This document shows positions 38,601 to 50,740 of a stretch of 64,000 nucleotides of DNA, one piece after another. The stretch spans positions 15,060,483-15,124,482 of the forward strand of contig JAQFVV010012402.1 in assembly GCA_028023455.1 (NCBI GenBank), read 5' to 3'. The translations under genes and the position numbers were made by a program. The stretch's first letter is position 1, and each line of letters begins with the position of its first letter. The notes under the pieces are model-generated. The model saw only the letters and a list, made by a program, of their open reading frames with translations, did no database searches and had not been told where the DNA came from. Origin of the DNA: Epiperipatus broadwayi (Eukaryota; Onychophora; Udeonychophora; Euonychophora; Peripatidae).

Positions 38601-39329
38601 AAATGTTTATTCATTACAAGTTAAATATAGATTTTTTATTTTATTTATTAAACACTATTGACAAACATATTTTTTAAATCATTTGAACAGCTTCTAAAAA
38701 AATTTCTTCTTCTAAATTCTTGAAACAACGGTCCATTTCAATTTTCTTTCACCATTATTAATATCTAGTCTTTATGATTAATTTCACACATTTCTTGTAA
38801 TTATAATTTTAAATATAAATGTTCAGACATTTATAAAGAAAAGGTAGATGTATTATTTTAAAAATTGGCTTTATACAAGTTGAACATGCTTTCAGTACAA
38901 CGCGTACCATAATCATAACTATCTTACATTACTATTATTGGTGGTATTTAAGTATATTTGCTTATACCCAAATCATTAATATTACACTTCAAGAATACTT
39001 AAGCAGTTGCAAATAATTATCCAATAACCTCAAAGGTACCATTCCAATCTATGGAATCCTTCCAAGGTTTTTAAATTCTTTCTCCAAAAATGAACTAGAA
39101 TATTTTGTTCCTGGATTGGATATGCACATCTCTAGGCCACAAATTCAGAAGTCTGAAACATAAATGCTGAGAAAACTAGAAGTAAATAAAAATATTTATA
39201 TGGCATGAAAATCTTAAAATAACATGTAAGATAATAAGATATAACTTAGTGCATTCTCCAAGAATATATATTTTACTTATTTATTTGGCATATGGATTTT
39301 TTTTAGATATCTTAACTATTAACAAAATA
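35640..39329. other. AT-rich intron DNA, no gene seen
   Basis: Patches at 36240-36480 are slightly less AT-rich and may be a very old LINE remnant, but no motif is preserved. The 74-codon frame at 37860-38084 has no recognisable domain. Confidence 0.45.
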
Positions 39330-40910
39330 TCATAAAAAAATCTGTGGAGATTCTAAACTGAAGATAGATTCACTAAAGACTTATTTACATTTATCTTGAC
39401 AATCATTAACTATGTGAATCATAATACATCTATACAGATTAGTGACTGTTAAATTTCATTTATGAAGCAGAGGAGCACAATGATGATGGGCTGTCCTGAA
39501 CCCATTAATGAGCCTCCAATAATGTTTTGGAAAATAAAATCCAACTGGCCTTTTGGAAAAAGCAGTTTGTTTGGAACTTCTTATAAGAAGCTCATTTTTT
39601 AAAGCATAATTCTTTGGTTGCTTGGAAAGATTTTTGGATAAATATCCAAAATGGAGATCTTAATTTGGATGATAAAACTATATCCTGAGTTATTGATAGC
39701 TTTTCAAATATTATTTGTAAAACAACTTTTTTTCTGGTATGTTCAGGAAGGAATTTGTGAAAAACAGAAGGTCACAACAAAAGAGATCTGAATGATTCAG
39801 TAATATTTATGGTAATATTTAATTAAGTATCCATAAGTTTAATATAGGCATTCTTTCTTCAAACAGGGACATAATATTCACTAGCCAAAAACAATAGTGC
39901 TAATAAGGCTATCCATAAATTACTTGCATCACAATCCCAAGTAGTGCCAACCAGCTTTCCAAATAAGTTATCTTAAATAGCATAAATACATATAAGGCTT
40001 TATTAAGAATTAATGCTTAAATAGCATAGTGTAGAATTGTGCTTTTGTCTATTATTGCAAAAGGATATATTCAGATAATGAGCTATTTCTTTGTTATTTA
40101 GAAAAAAAAATTGAGTATGCTATCTAGTCTTTGAAAAAGATTTCTAATCTTTCCATAACCTTATTGAGAGATTTCTGTTTTAGAAAAGAATCTATTTTGT
40201 AAACAGAGCAATGTCATCAACAAAGATGAATTTCTTGTATTCTGATTTTAGATCACTGATCCACCTATTAAATAAAGCAGATAAGAGAAATGCATCTTAT
40301 GGTAAAATGACGTAAAAAACTTTATCTACTATAATTATTATTTAGGTCACTTGAATTTTTCCTATTGGAGAGCATTTTATCAAGTAAATTAAAGGTTTTT
40401 CCTGTACTAAGAATTTTAGAGACTTTAGAAGATTTTTTCGAACATAATTCATAAGCAGAGATTGGATCAATAAAAGTATAATCAGTTTTTAATTTACTTT
40501 GAAAGTCCTAATCCAGCGTGCACTATAGGTAAATGATTCTCAGCTAGTTGCAAAATTCTTGATAACAATTTTTCAAACAGCTTTAAAAAAATCATAATAT
40601 TAGGCATTAATTCTTTTGGATCATTGTTAGGTTTATTTGATTTTTATGGCAGGTAAAATGTTGCCTTTTTGCTAAATATTGGAATAGTTTCATATTAATA
40701 ATACAGCTGAATAGTTTGGCAATCATGCTTTGGCTTTATGTTCTAATTTTTTTTTTTAATCTAGAAATATGCTATTTGTTCCTGGGGCTTTTCTGGTGTT
40801 AAAACAATCAAGAACAAGTTCAACAATATTTTCTGGTTTTATTAGTTTAATATTGGAAAAACAATGATTATTCAATATTGGGTTGAGAAACTTATTATAT
40901 AAGAATAACA
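39330..40910 (-). pseudogene. Decayed LINE (LINE-D), reverse transcriptase
   Basis: Broken minus-strand frames retain RT order. PNIMIFLKLFEKLL (the ISKIFEKLL block) is near 40590. An FVDD catalytic box within KFIFVDDIALFTK is near 40215. A KLVGTTWDCDASNL / LALFLASEYYVPVW block is near 39900. A C-terminal GFRTAHHHC and HIVNDC segment is near 39480-39400. These blocks match the common animal LINE type that ends in TMxHIVNDCP (Jockey/CR1-like group). There are many stops and shifts, so it is old and dead. No 5' endonuclease found; 3' end not defined. Confidence 0.65.
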
Positions 40911-40980
40911 AACTCATTAGTAATGTCATGGGACATAATGACTGGTATGGTAAAGCTTACTAAATTATGCAACATGAATG

Positions 40981-42360
40981 GTCGCTAGAGGGCGCCATTA
41001 GGCAGATAGCCTAGAACTAGGTTTGAATGAATCCCCATTTTGCGATCTGGTCTGAACTCTAGTTTTTTATTTATTTATGTAGCAGTCACCCAAACCTCAA
41101 GCACCTAATTACTGTATCCAGCTCCCCACAAACATAAGGCACATCTTTATTATATAATTTATAAACCCAGACATACATGCAAGTAAAATTATCAAATAAA
41201 ATAAAATTAAGGGTTCTAATAACCTGTATAACAATGTACCCAAGTGCGACAATCTTCTTTCCGTCTTTTCTTTCTCCTCAACTCTGCCCCCGAATCTCTT
41301 TACGTATGCTATTTCTCAATATAATCTTTGAATATTTATTCTCACCCAAAGGAATATGCTGGCATCCCTTCTATGGATCGACAAAGATACGAGGTGCTTC
41401 CTGAGATCTCCACCCAAATAAAAATATCCCGGCCTAGATGTATTATACAATTGATCACTATCTCACTGAATCAACTCAAACCCTCACCACTTTGGGTTGT
41501 GTGAAAGAACTAACAATTCTAAATTGACAATAAGTATCTCAGTGGCTCGATGATAGACTTATTTACCTATGCTATTCATGCTAACTTTCCAAGATCATCT
41601 CTGTTACACAAACACATACACCTTCGCAGAGCAAAATAAAATGTATACAAGACAAAATTTATAAGATACTATGGTTTTAAACTATTATGAATGTATATAT
41701 ATAAGATAACCTAATGCAAACCTCTATTGAGAGAAATACCAATTTCCCAAATATATTTAATTACAGAGTATGAAAGAGTCTAAATTGCATCCCCCTAAAA
41801 AATGTCCTAGCATTCACTTAAAGAAATAGTTCACAATTACCCAGTCCGTTGCAGTGCTGTTACTGTTGACTGAATTGGAATCGACTATCCACGTTATACT
41901 TAATGGACAACTATCTGATCAACAAATTCACACATGAGTAAGAGATTCCTGTGTTTGAAACCATGTCCCTGCATGCTTCTTGCATGTATCTGGGTTGTCC
42001 CATATAATGTTGTGACCTTGGCTAGCTGATTGGCACTTTTTCTTCCAGGGCTTATCAATTCTCATGACAACATGGGACTCAGCAAAGAAGGCAAGGTTTC
42101 CTGGGGAAGAGTCTGATTTCTCTAGCCAGAAAACATTGTAGATTCACTGCTATAGACTTTCTATGTATCCTCTTCTTGACCCCTATTGCTTACTAATCTC
42201 TTCTCCCTTTTTTTTTACATTTATAATTTTTTCTTTCTCCACAGCCCCTTTTGCAATTTCTTTGATTTTCCTTTGAAATAAGATTCACACTTCTGTGGTA
42301 TTTTTAGAACGATAAACAATAAAAACAAACAGCAAAAAATATTATCCTTTGTCTTCCACT
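40981..42360. other. Composition island, probable unclassified transposon DNA
   Basis: Clearly less AT-rich than its flanks, starting at TGGTCGCTAGAGGGCGCC. A B-box-like AGGTTTGAATGAATCC at about 41020 hints at a tRNA-derived piece. The 75-codon frame at 41177-41404 shows no domain. No terminal repeats or target duplication found. Confidence 0.4.
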
Positions 42361-42758
42361 TTATCTGGTGAATCTCTAGTAAGATACAATTAGAACTCAT
42401 TCATAAACTTATACCAATATAAAAAAAATATTTCTACTAACAAACAGTAGAGCCTGATTTAAAATTTAGATTTTCCCCTCCCCATCTTTTTTTTTTCCAA
42501 AGGCGTTAGTAATTAAGCAGGATTTCAAAACTTCAATTAAAATATATTTCTGCTTGAATAATTAGTAGAAAACTTAATCTTGATTATAAGGAAAGATAAG
42601 ACTTTTTTCTTTTTTAGGGAATTAATATATAAGATATGCACATACATTATACACTTTAATAATTCATTAAATTATTAATATAAGACAAAATAAAAAAATA
42701 CTAAACTAAAACCAATAAGTAAGAATAATAATACATTTCCATATGAAATGAAAAAAAC

Positions 42759-42827
42759 TACCATCTCAGTAAAGACAGTAGTAATTCTAAAAATACCATC
42801 TCAGTAAAGGCAGTAGTAATTCTTTTA
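42759..42827. repeat. Tandem duplication, two units of 35 bp
   Basis: TACCATCTCAGTAAAG(A/G)CAG followed by TAGTAATTCT occurs at 42759 and again at 42794, with one or two differences. A simple local duplication. Confidence 0.9.
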
Positions 42828-44504
42828 AAGTTGCTTTTACAACCATCAAGCTTATGTCAAAATAATCAAGCCTTTTAGCTAAATCGTGTAAAGTTTTGTT
42901 TATTTATAGATGATTTACATTTTTATTTTTTAGCATCAATCAATGATTTCCTGATTTTTGATAGGAAAATATCGGTATTCTCAAAGGATTATTCTTTAGC
43001 AATCATTGTCACAAGTTTCTTAAACCTATTATAGCAAGACAAAATTGATAAACCTCCAATAATATTCTATTCAACATAATCAGAATACTGATTCCAATTA
43101 GCTTTCTTAAATTTAATCTTTTTTTTTTCCAAAAGAAATTTATTTAACAAATTTTAGTATGATCTACAAGTTACAATCAAGTGTACTAGTTTGTATTGGA
43201 ACTAAAGTTTATCTTCAAACAAGATAACTTTCAATTATAGGAATGTTAATTTCAAAAGTATTGATTTATATTGGCTATGGGGGGGGGGATACTTTAATAT
43301 TAATACATTAGCAAATAGTGATAAACACCTTTTATTGAAACAAAACACAAATCAGAAGTAATCTCTTTACTCCAAGGGCCAGAATAGAATGTTATTTGCT
43401 TGACACTGTAAAACAAATGCACATTGTTTAAATCCATACATTCTAAAAATTATGAAACCTGCTTTATTCTCATCTGTATATTAAGACAACTACAAAAAAT
43501 TAAATCATACATGCAAAAAGTGTAGGGAGATCTGGAAGAGGAGTCAGGACAAATTTTTATTGGAAATTTATAAATATCATATATATAAAGTATATGCTCA
43601 AATAACTATATAATTGAAAACATACACCACATTATCATGCTAAGTTGAATAGCATTAATGGAATGGCAATGGAACTGTTTAAGATGAAAACAAAAAGGCT
43701 GATTTATTTAACATTTGAAATATAATGATCAAGTCAGCATTTTACCAGTTCATTATATCTTCTACAATAACAAGAAGTACTCCAACAGAATTACTGACAT
43801 AAAAATCTTTAAACAATGAATTATCATCACTGAAAAAGAAATATGATATAAAACATTTATAGACAATGAGAATTATTAAAAAGTTGAGAATCAAAAATAT
43901 TGATTTGCTTAATCTAAAAATGAATTAGACAAACTGTTATCTAGATCAAGAAAATGTAAATATGGAGTGAATAGCATCTAATTCTAAAGTTGAAATAGAA
44001 GAGCTAAATGCATATGCTAAAAAAAAAAGAGAGAGAATCAAGTGGCAATTTGTAACCATTGAATTATCTAGATTCTAATTTGCTATTTCTCCAAAAGTAT
44101 GAAGAATGATATCATAATCAAGCTATAATCTTATGAACAGGGAAAAATTAAAAGCCTTTCAAAATCAAAAGTTGAAGGAAGGACATTAAATCCATTCAGT
44201 AAATATTTTGGAGACAACTATTGATATATGCATTGAAAGAATATGAAAAAACAAAATTATATATTCTTTATTGTACTTCTAAAACTAATTTTCAAACATG
44301 CATGTTAAAATTAGCAAATACAAGTTAGTTTAAATTATACAATAAAATGAACATTATATCACTGTTCCTTTTAACAAATATTAATAAGATAATTGGCAAA
44401 TCAATAACCACCTTAATTAATCGATATTGTACACTGCCATATTGAAATAAGAAAACTCTCATGGGGATTATGAAAGAAATGAATACCTTTTCCTTACCTA
44501 GTTA

Positions 44505-44764
44505 CTAATATTTAAATAGCATTAAACTGTTGCACATGCGCTTTGGATTTTAAATATAAAATGAATGAATACTAACACTTCAACCACATGATAAAGTCTT
44601 TAGAAAAGATAGAATGGCCTTCTATCTTTTCGAACCCAAACGCTTTTGTATGGGCGAATTCTATCATTTTATATTTCAAATCCAAAGCGCATGTGCAACA
44701 GTTTATTGCTGCTTAAATATTATTGTTTATAAAAAATATCGCGCTATATAAAATAATTGACTTA
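44505..44764. mobile_element. Palindromic MITE-like element with possible 12-bp duplication
   Basis: Inverted arms share AAACTGTTGCACATGCGCTT and continue through GGATTT(T/G)AAATATAAAATGA (left about 44524-44562, right about 44662-44705). A second inner hairpin (GAAAAGATAGA / TCTATCTTTTC) sits at the centre. CTTACCTAGTTA occurs directly outside both ends (44493-44504 and 44765-44776). This may be a target duplication, though 12 bp is unusual for a DNA transposon. Confidence 0.65.
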
Positions 44765-45718
44765 CTTACCTAGTTAAATAAAAGAAGAGCCAAGTAGAAA
44801 AAAAAAGGCAGTTGTTTGATTTTTGATATATCTAAGAAACTATTTACAAAGATAATTAGATGTGGGTCAATACAAAATTATGTACATATATATTAAGTTC
44901 TAAATCCAGAAGGGGGCGCGGAATAAAAAGCTAGAAAAACAAAAATAGAAACAACAATCCACTAAAGATATGTTTTGCAATGATTATATAAGTTAATTTT
45001 TGAATCAAAAGTAGATCTATATATTACATGCTGGACCTTTAACCAATTTATATGCCACCTTTTAGCTTCTGCAGTAAGTTGGATTTTTTGAAATATGTCC
45101 CTACCTTGCCTAAATGTAACTCATTACTGTAATCTATTTTCAGCCATATCTTCCCAAATAAAAGCAATCAATAGTACATTTTTTAAGAACGCTTTTGAGA
45201 TAATCTTTATAACAGAAATGGGAGTTTGCATCTCTCACAAACACTACCGAATTCATAAAGATGTGATTTTATAATAACAGACTATAGCTGAAGAATATAC
45301 TAATTGACCTTAACTTGCCATCATATTTTTAAATCTTAGGAAACCTTAAATTTTTTTACCACTCTTCATGCTATGACAATATAAAGTCTAAGTCCTTCCA
45401 TAAAATAAATTGGGCAGAATAACATATCGTTCTAATGAAATAATCTGTCTTTAACTTATTAAATATAGCAATGGCACATTGGAATCTGTAGAAGACAACA
45501 AAATCTGCAATATCCATGCATTCTTTAAAAAAGTCAAGACTTCATCAGATAATACCTCTGATCTTCAAATTGGAAAAAAAAAGATTAAAAAATAAATAAA
45601 TAAAATAAGAAATAATTAAATAAGCAGCACTTCAAAATAAATCTTCAAACCAAAAAAAAACAATTCACCTCTTGAAGGACTATATAAATTAATAATTGAC
45701 CAATAACTATAAATTTCA

Positions 45719-45821
45719 GTTAAGCATTGGTGGTCGAGAGGTCAGCGACAGCTGCTTTACAAGCAGTTGTCCCGGGTTAGCGGGTTCGCTTCCCGGCTGA
45801 TGCTATGACACATGAAAAAAA
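45719..45821 (+). mobile_element. tRNA-derived SINE, copy 3, with 14-bp target duplication
   Basis: The unit GTTAAGCATTGG... has a perfect A box (TGGTCGAGAGG, 45731-45741), a stem-loop resembling an anticodon arm (CTGC-TTTACAA-GCAG), a B box (GGTTCGCTTCC, 45783-45793), the end GCTATGACACATG and an A-tail. The flanks AACTATAAATTTCA at 45705-45718 and 45822-45835 are an exact 14-bp direct repeat, the mark of LINE-driven insertion. The element is essentially a tRNA plus a tail, with no SINE body. The isotype of the parent tRNA cannot be assigned. Confidence 0.95.
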
Positions 45822-45835
45822 AACTATAAATTTCA

Positions 45836-48800
45836 AATCAAATCACCTCTTCTTCAGATAACATATTTCTAATGGATTATCTACAAGACTCATTGGACTA
45901 AGTTAGACCAAGACCAAACAACTCTTCACTCAAGAACATCAAAAGGGTTTAAATAAAATTGACATCCACAAAGGAGTCATGACAGAAAAAATTCCAAACA
46001 ATACAGAACAAGATCATGATTCACAAGATAATCTATGCAATACTAGAACAATTTATTTACACAATTCATTCTCATTTTACATTATCTATGCAACATTATT
46101 TAATTTCATTTATTTCATTCACATATGATAGTTATAGTGGCTTTTACTTTTTATTATCAAATTATTCCCGTTTAAAATTAAGTCTGAAATGATTAAAAAT
46201 CATATACTGTAGATAATTGTACAAATAAAATTCCACAATTTTGGGAAATTAATTGAAGTAATCTGTATCCATATAGAATACATCCGCATATATAGATCTA
46301 ATAAAAAAGTGAGGACCCCCCCCAATATTTTCAGATTAATCCACCATATCAATTAATGTAAGCTTGAATAATTAAGATACTAGATGGTTGTGCTTATTAA
46401 ATTTATGTTCACTAACAGTGCTATTTTGTTCAGATAGCCTATTTTCGGGCCTATAGGCCAGTCAAAAAGGGACTTCAATCTGCGTCTACTGCCCCTGAAA
46501 CTTGGAACTAATGCCAAAGAATGTAAAAATCACTATAAAAACTAAGAACATCAAAACATATAATTGATGTTTAAACTGGTGCCAGAACTATATAACTATG
46601 CAAGCAAGTTGAATTCAGTTCAAAACATTAATGTTTTTGAATTTCAGTCACTGAAGGGACCATAGACCAGAAACTAATCTGATATGGATAAGATAGTAAT
46701 AGATATGCATTTAATAAGCATTATTGTCTAATATTTATTGATTACTCACAACTTATAGTTCCCAGTGGTGGAGTAAAGCAGTTTGCTTCTGTAAAAAAAA
46801 AACAATATATGATCTAATGTGATTTTTTTAGTTTTATTTTAATGTTAGCCAGTGGATATAAGTGCCTATAGTTGTTATGAAAATTGAACACATCAAAATA
46901 AATAGTTAATGGGCTAGTATCAGAAAGATTGGTTCAAAATATTAAAATGTTTTAAAATTCAGACTGATACTATAGTTGATAGAAAAAAAGTAAATAAGTA
47001 AAACCACTTTTCTTTATACATTCTTTTAAATGCAAAATCTTGTCTTTATTATTATTTGTTGGCTAAAGTTTTGACTTCATCAGAGCTGTAATATATATGT
47101 ACATATACAAAAATAAAAATAATAATACATATTAAATAATATACATAACTTTTAATTAATACATATAAGTTATCACATTTTATATATATCTCCTAATTCT
47201 TTAAATTTTATATTTGAATTTTATATTATTATTACTATTTGTGATATTTTTTAATTATTTATATCTCTTGCATTCTTTTGCACATCTTTATTTTATTATT
47301 TTTACATCTTCTTTAATGTTATCATTATTATTTCTACATTCTATTCTATTATATATTCATATCTGATATTGATTTTTTTTAAAATTTATTTGCATTCTAT
47401 TATCTTCTGTTAATGTTAGTTTCAAGTTATTTATAATCCCAAATTTATTAAATTAATATTGATTTTATGCCTAAATCATTGTTCATATTAAGTTTTTTTT
47501 ATTAATATTGCTTCATTATTTTTTCTTTCTCTTTTATTATTAAATACCATTTTTATACTATTTTCTTTGAATTTGTGACTTGTTTTTTTTTGGTATGTAT
47601 ATAGAGAGAGAACTTTTTTGTCAATTAATTTTGCTTTATTCTTGTACTAATGAAGTTTTTTGTTTATCTTTGTGTAATTGTTTTAATTTTTTCCAGATTA
47701 GTTTACAATTGTTTTCATAAACTTCATTTATATAGTTTTTAATATTCCTATTATTACTTATTATCTAATAAACCTAATGTTTTTCTTTTTTAATTACTTT
47801 AATATCAATTATTTTGCTACATTTTTTATTTAGTTTGTTTATGAATTTATATTTCTTGCTATATTATTATTAATAATTTTTATTCCTATATATCTTCCTT
47901 TGTTTTCTTTATCAACTTTCTTATCTTTTCTTTATTTGTTATTAATTCAATATTTTTTATTATTATTTTTATTGGAAATTATTATTTATCAATTCTTCTA
48001 TTATTAAATTTGTTTTTTATATTCTGATTTTGAGCAATAATTTATAGCTTTATGTGCACCCAAAATTTATAAAATTAATTATATATTTTTTATGTTTGAA
48101 AATCAATTTATAATATTATTTATTTCTGTTTCATATTTTCCTTTAAGTTTTTCTGATATTACATACCAATGAAAAGTGATTGGAGTTGTCTATATATTGA
48201 TATAATAAAATAGATGAAAAAAATATTTATTGAAATTAACAAGAGAAAAATACATCTTATAGATTCCAAGCATTTTAGGATTAATGTGATATCTCTGATA
48301 AAACAGAAGGGTGAAATGAAAAAAAAAGTTGATAGAGCATAGATAAAAAAAAAAAAAAAGGAAGAATTGCAGTTTCTGAAGTGAGACAGATGATCTGACA
48401 AAAAGAACTTTTTTTTATAAATTATGTTGACTTGTTTAATTAACTATTAGCATGCTTGTAGGTGTCTCAGAAGATAAAAATTAATTATTGACTTGTGTAT
48501 TCTCTGAACATGACTATATATTGTTAAAACTCTATCTTAGATTCCAAATTCTTGATGTTATCAAAATTTTGTCTGAATTTCTTGTTCAATATTTTTCATG
48601 GTATTACTCAGACAAAGGAATATCTCAATGCAAAATTTAATTTTGATCCTAAATGTTTTTTTTTACATTATTTCAGTCTTATACATACTTTGTGTTATTA
48701 AGGCTACCCATTTTCTACAAATATGCTACTGCACAAATAGGTTTTTAAAAAATTAGTATGTTTGTTATTTTTCATATTCTCTAAACAATGCTAAAGTTTT

Positions 48801-49552
48801 TCATTAAAAAAAAAATACAATATTCTAAAACAAAAAAAAAAATCAGGCTAGTTTAGCACATACATTATGACATTAAATTTGTTCCTAGAATCATCAAGGT
48901 TAAGTCCTAATATTCTATTTTTACAATTATATAAATGGTAGTGATATAATTTTGAATAAACAAGTGCCACGACCATATAAAATGGTACTTATAATAATTG
49001 TGATTAAAACTCAAATTGTTAACTTGATACACATAAAGCATATAGATGTAAACAATCAATCTTAACAAAAAAAAATGTTTATAATGTTAGACATTTCTTT
49101 AAAATGTTACTGATAATTTTTAAAGGTCTGATGTTTCCGCAACTATTTTGCAATAAATAAATAAAAAAGAATCTATGATTATTCAATTCTATAAAGGTCA
49201 TGTTGCGATATGACAAAAAAAAATGATGCGATTTTTTCATTTAGTAATTTTGTGTTAGTCCTTTGGTTAGCTTTCAACTCAATATTATAATAACGTTTTC
49301 TTAACAGTTCTCAAACTTTTATTGAAGTCGATCGCTTTGTATATATACTTCAATAATCAGTAAATAAAAAAAAAGTTGAAATATGGAGAATCAAAAGTTC
49401 ATTACAATAATTCAACAGACTTAAAAGTTTCAATGAAATAGTTTAATTTATCATAGTATGATAGGACTAATACTATAATAAAAAAGCAATTATTAAATAA
49501 ACAATTGTCACGCAAATACGATGAGAATCTCTACAAAAATACAATTATCTAA
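45836..49552. other. AT-rich intron DNA including a strand-biased T-rich block
   Basis: About 47200-48150 is strongly T-rich and G-poor on the plus strand, hence A-rich on the minus strand. Minus-strand translation near 47700 gives Lys/Asn-rich text such as NCKLIWKKLKQLHKDK, which may be a very decayed LINE linker, but no catalytic motif is left. Remaining DNA shows no gene. Confidence 0.4.
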
Positions 49553-49560
49553 AACAAGTG

Positions 49561-50203
49561 GGTAAACATTACCTTTAGCGGGCCGAAACATACGTGTTCT
49601 AGCGGAATAATTTCAAACTTTTTGTTTTTAAATTTTGTTACTTTTTCTTTTTTCACTCTGTAGTCGTAAAGTTGGTATTTTAATAAAGTAACTGTACGTA
49701 CGCTATCTGGTGATTGAAATCCATTCACAGAACTCGTGTGAGACTAACTACAATAAGGCTATGGCAGGCATAAATCGTATAACACTTATTGTACCAATAA
49801 ATGAAATGTTAGATCTTCCAGTTATTCGCGCAGAATGTTGGCGTTCAAGGCAGTTGATGGAAGAACTTAGTACAACGGAATTGGCAATGAAGTGGTTAGC
49901 TAGGAGGCGGCTGCTAAAGAGCAATGTCCTACGTCAGCATTGCAACGAACAATGTTCCCTGGTGAGATATGCTGATGGCAATGCAAATTATATCGATGCG
50001 TGCGAAACGTAAACTAAAATGGCAATTTGGAACTAGCAATGTCTTATATTCGTCCTATTTGTAAGAATTTTCACTCAGGACTTTTTGCAATAGTGACAAC
50101 ATTTTTGTGGAATTTATTATATGCATTGCTAAGAATTATGCATTGTAGTTCGAAAATATTCCACCAGAGCACCATGTTTTGGCCCGCTAAAGGTAATGTT
50201 TCC
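49561..50203 (+). mobile_element. Merlin-like DNA transposon remnant with TIRs and 8-bp TSD
   Basis: The left end GGTAAACATTACCTTTAGCG and the complement of the right end, GGAAACATTACCTTTAGCGG, match over about 28 bases with one indel. AACAAGTG flanks both sides exactly (49553-49560 and 50204-50211). An 8-9 bp duplication with TIRs starting GG is the described hallmark of the Merlin superfamily, relatives of bacterial IS1016/IS1595. An internal frame resembles the start of that transposase type. At 643 bp it is much shorter than an autonomous element. Confidence 0.82.
49770..50009 (+). pseudogene. Truncated Merlin/IS1595-type transposase N-terminus
   Basis: The frame ends at TAA 50010-50012. 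Its second half reads ELAMKWLARRRLLKSN, then C-NEQC-SLVRYADG. This resembles the N-terminal zinc-binding segment of IS1595/ISXO2-type transposases, where a WL-xRRLL helix precedes a Cys pair. The second Cys pair, the WRC...SIRxGSFF segment and the DDE domain are absent, consistent with an internal deletion between here and the right TIR. Identification is by motif memory, not alignment. Confidence 0.6.
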
Positions 50204-50592
50204 AACAAGTGACCGCACTTTAACCCAGTTGTGAGGTACTAGAGATTCCTGGCTCATTGCATAAGGAAAATAAATAAATAAATAAAATTCCCTTTATATT
50301 TAGTGAATGGAACTTTAGTTCTCCCAACGTCACTCGACTCGTCGAGCAAATAAAAAAAAGTTATAATATTATTTGTTAATAACTAATAAATATTATAGAA
50401 ATGGTTATAACTTTAGCTGCGGAATTTTTATTATTATTATTAAAATGATAGATAAAACGAAAAAAGTAGATAGGTCATGGGAACGAAATTTCACAAACGA
50501 AAACAAGCAGAAGTAAGCCTAAGACTTAAATATTCCTAATGATTGTTTCAAGAAATAAACAAATCAGTCGTAAATTTAGATATTAAATTTAC

Positions 50593-50652
50593 CTTAGACT
50601 TAAGGATTTCTTCATCAACGGACGTAATATTGCTACGACTTGAATTTTTCAT
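50593..50652 (-). CDS. BTBD3/BTBD6: BTBD3/BTBD6-like protein, exon 1 (start codon)
   Basis: Twenty codons, MKNSSRSNITSVDEEILKSK, ending at a good donor AAG|GTAAAT in phase 0. This is exactly the phase required by exon 2. The ATG at 50652-50650 follows AACAAA, and an in-frame TAA (50667-50665) four codons upstream fixes it as the first possible start. Joined to exons 2 and 3 it gives 481 residues, near the length of human BTBD6. The N-terminus of this family is poorly conserved, so the assignment rests on phase, position, stop and promoter signals rather than on similarity. Confidence 0.72.
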
Positions 50653-50664
50653 TTTGTTAAAAAG

Positions 50665-50679
50665 TTAATCGCCTGCCAT
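50665..50679 (-). promoter_or_regulatory. Minimal upstream ORF in the predicted 5' leader
   Basis: ATG-GCA-GGC-GAT-TAA at 50679-50665 encodes four residues and stops 12 bases before the main ATG. With the start site predicted at 50708 it would be in the mRNA and could lower translation of the main frame. Its effect is inference. Confidence 0.45.
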
Positions 50680-50703
50680 GCCGAATTGAAGAATTTGGGA
50701 AAT

Positions 50704-50740
50704 GAAATGGAGTATGGTACGCCATCTAGGTTGTATATAA
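50704..50740 (-). promoter_or_regulatory. Predicted core promoter (TATA box and initiator)
   Basis: On the minus strand TTATATAC lies at 50740-50733. A CCATTTC string at 50710-50704 matches the initiator pattern YYANWYY, its A at 50708 being 31 bases from the first T of TATATA. This is ideal TATA-Inr spacing and predicts a 56-base 5' UTR. In AT-rich DNA TATA strings are common, so spacing and position carry the weight. Confidence 0.55.

Larger units (their letters stand above)
34034..50592 (-). other. BTBD3/BTBD6: Intron 1 of the BTBD3/6-like gene (16,559 bp)
   Basis: The donor AAG|GTAAAT is at 50592 and the acceptor TTTTTCAG ends at 34034, phase 0. It depends on exon 1 being correctly identified. 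Contents listed separately: foldback, LINE-D, palindromic MITE, SINE and Merlin-like elements. Between them (34034-35480, 35640-39320, 42830-44500) lies AT-rich DNA in which I recognise no gene. Confidence 0.75.

Noticed and set aside
45719-45821. Functional tRNA gene
   Set aside because: It has A and B boxes, but the 14-bp duplication and A-tail show a retroposed copy, and the arms do not give a clean cloverleaf with an assignable anticodon.
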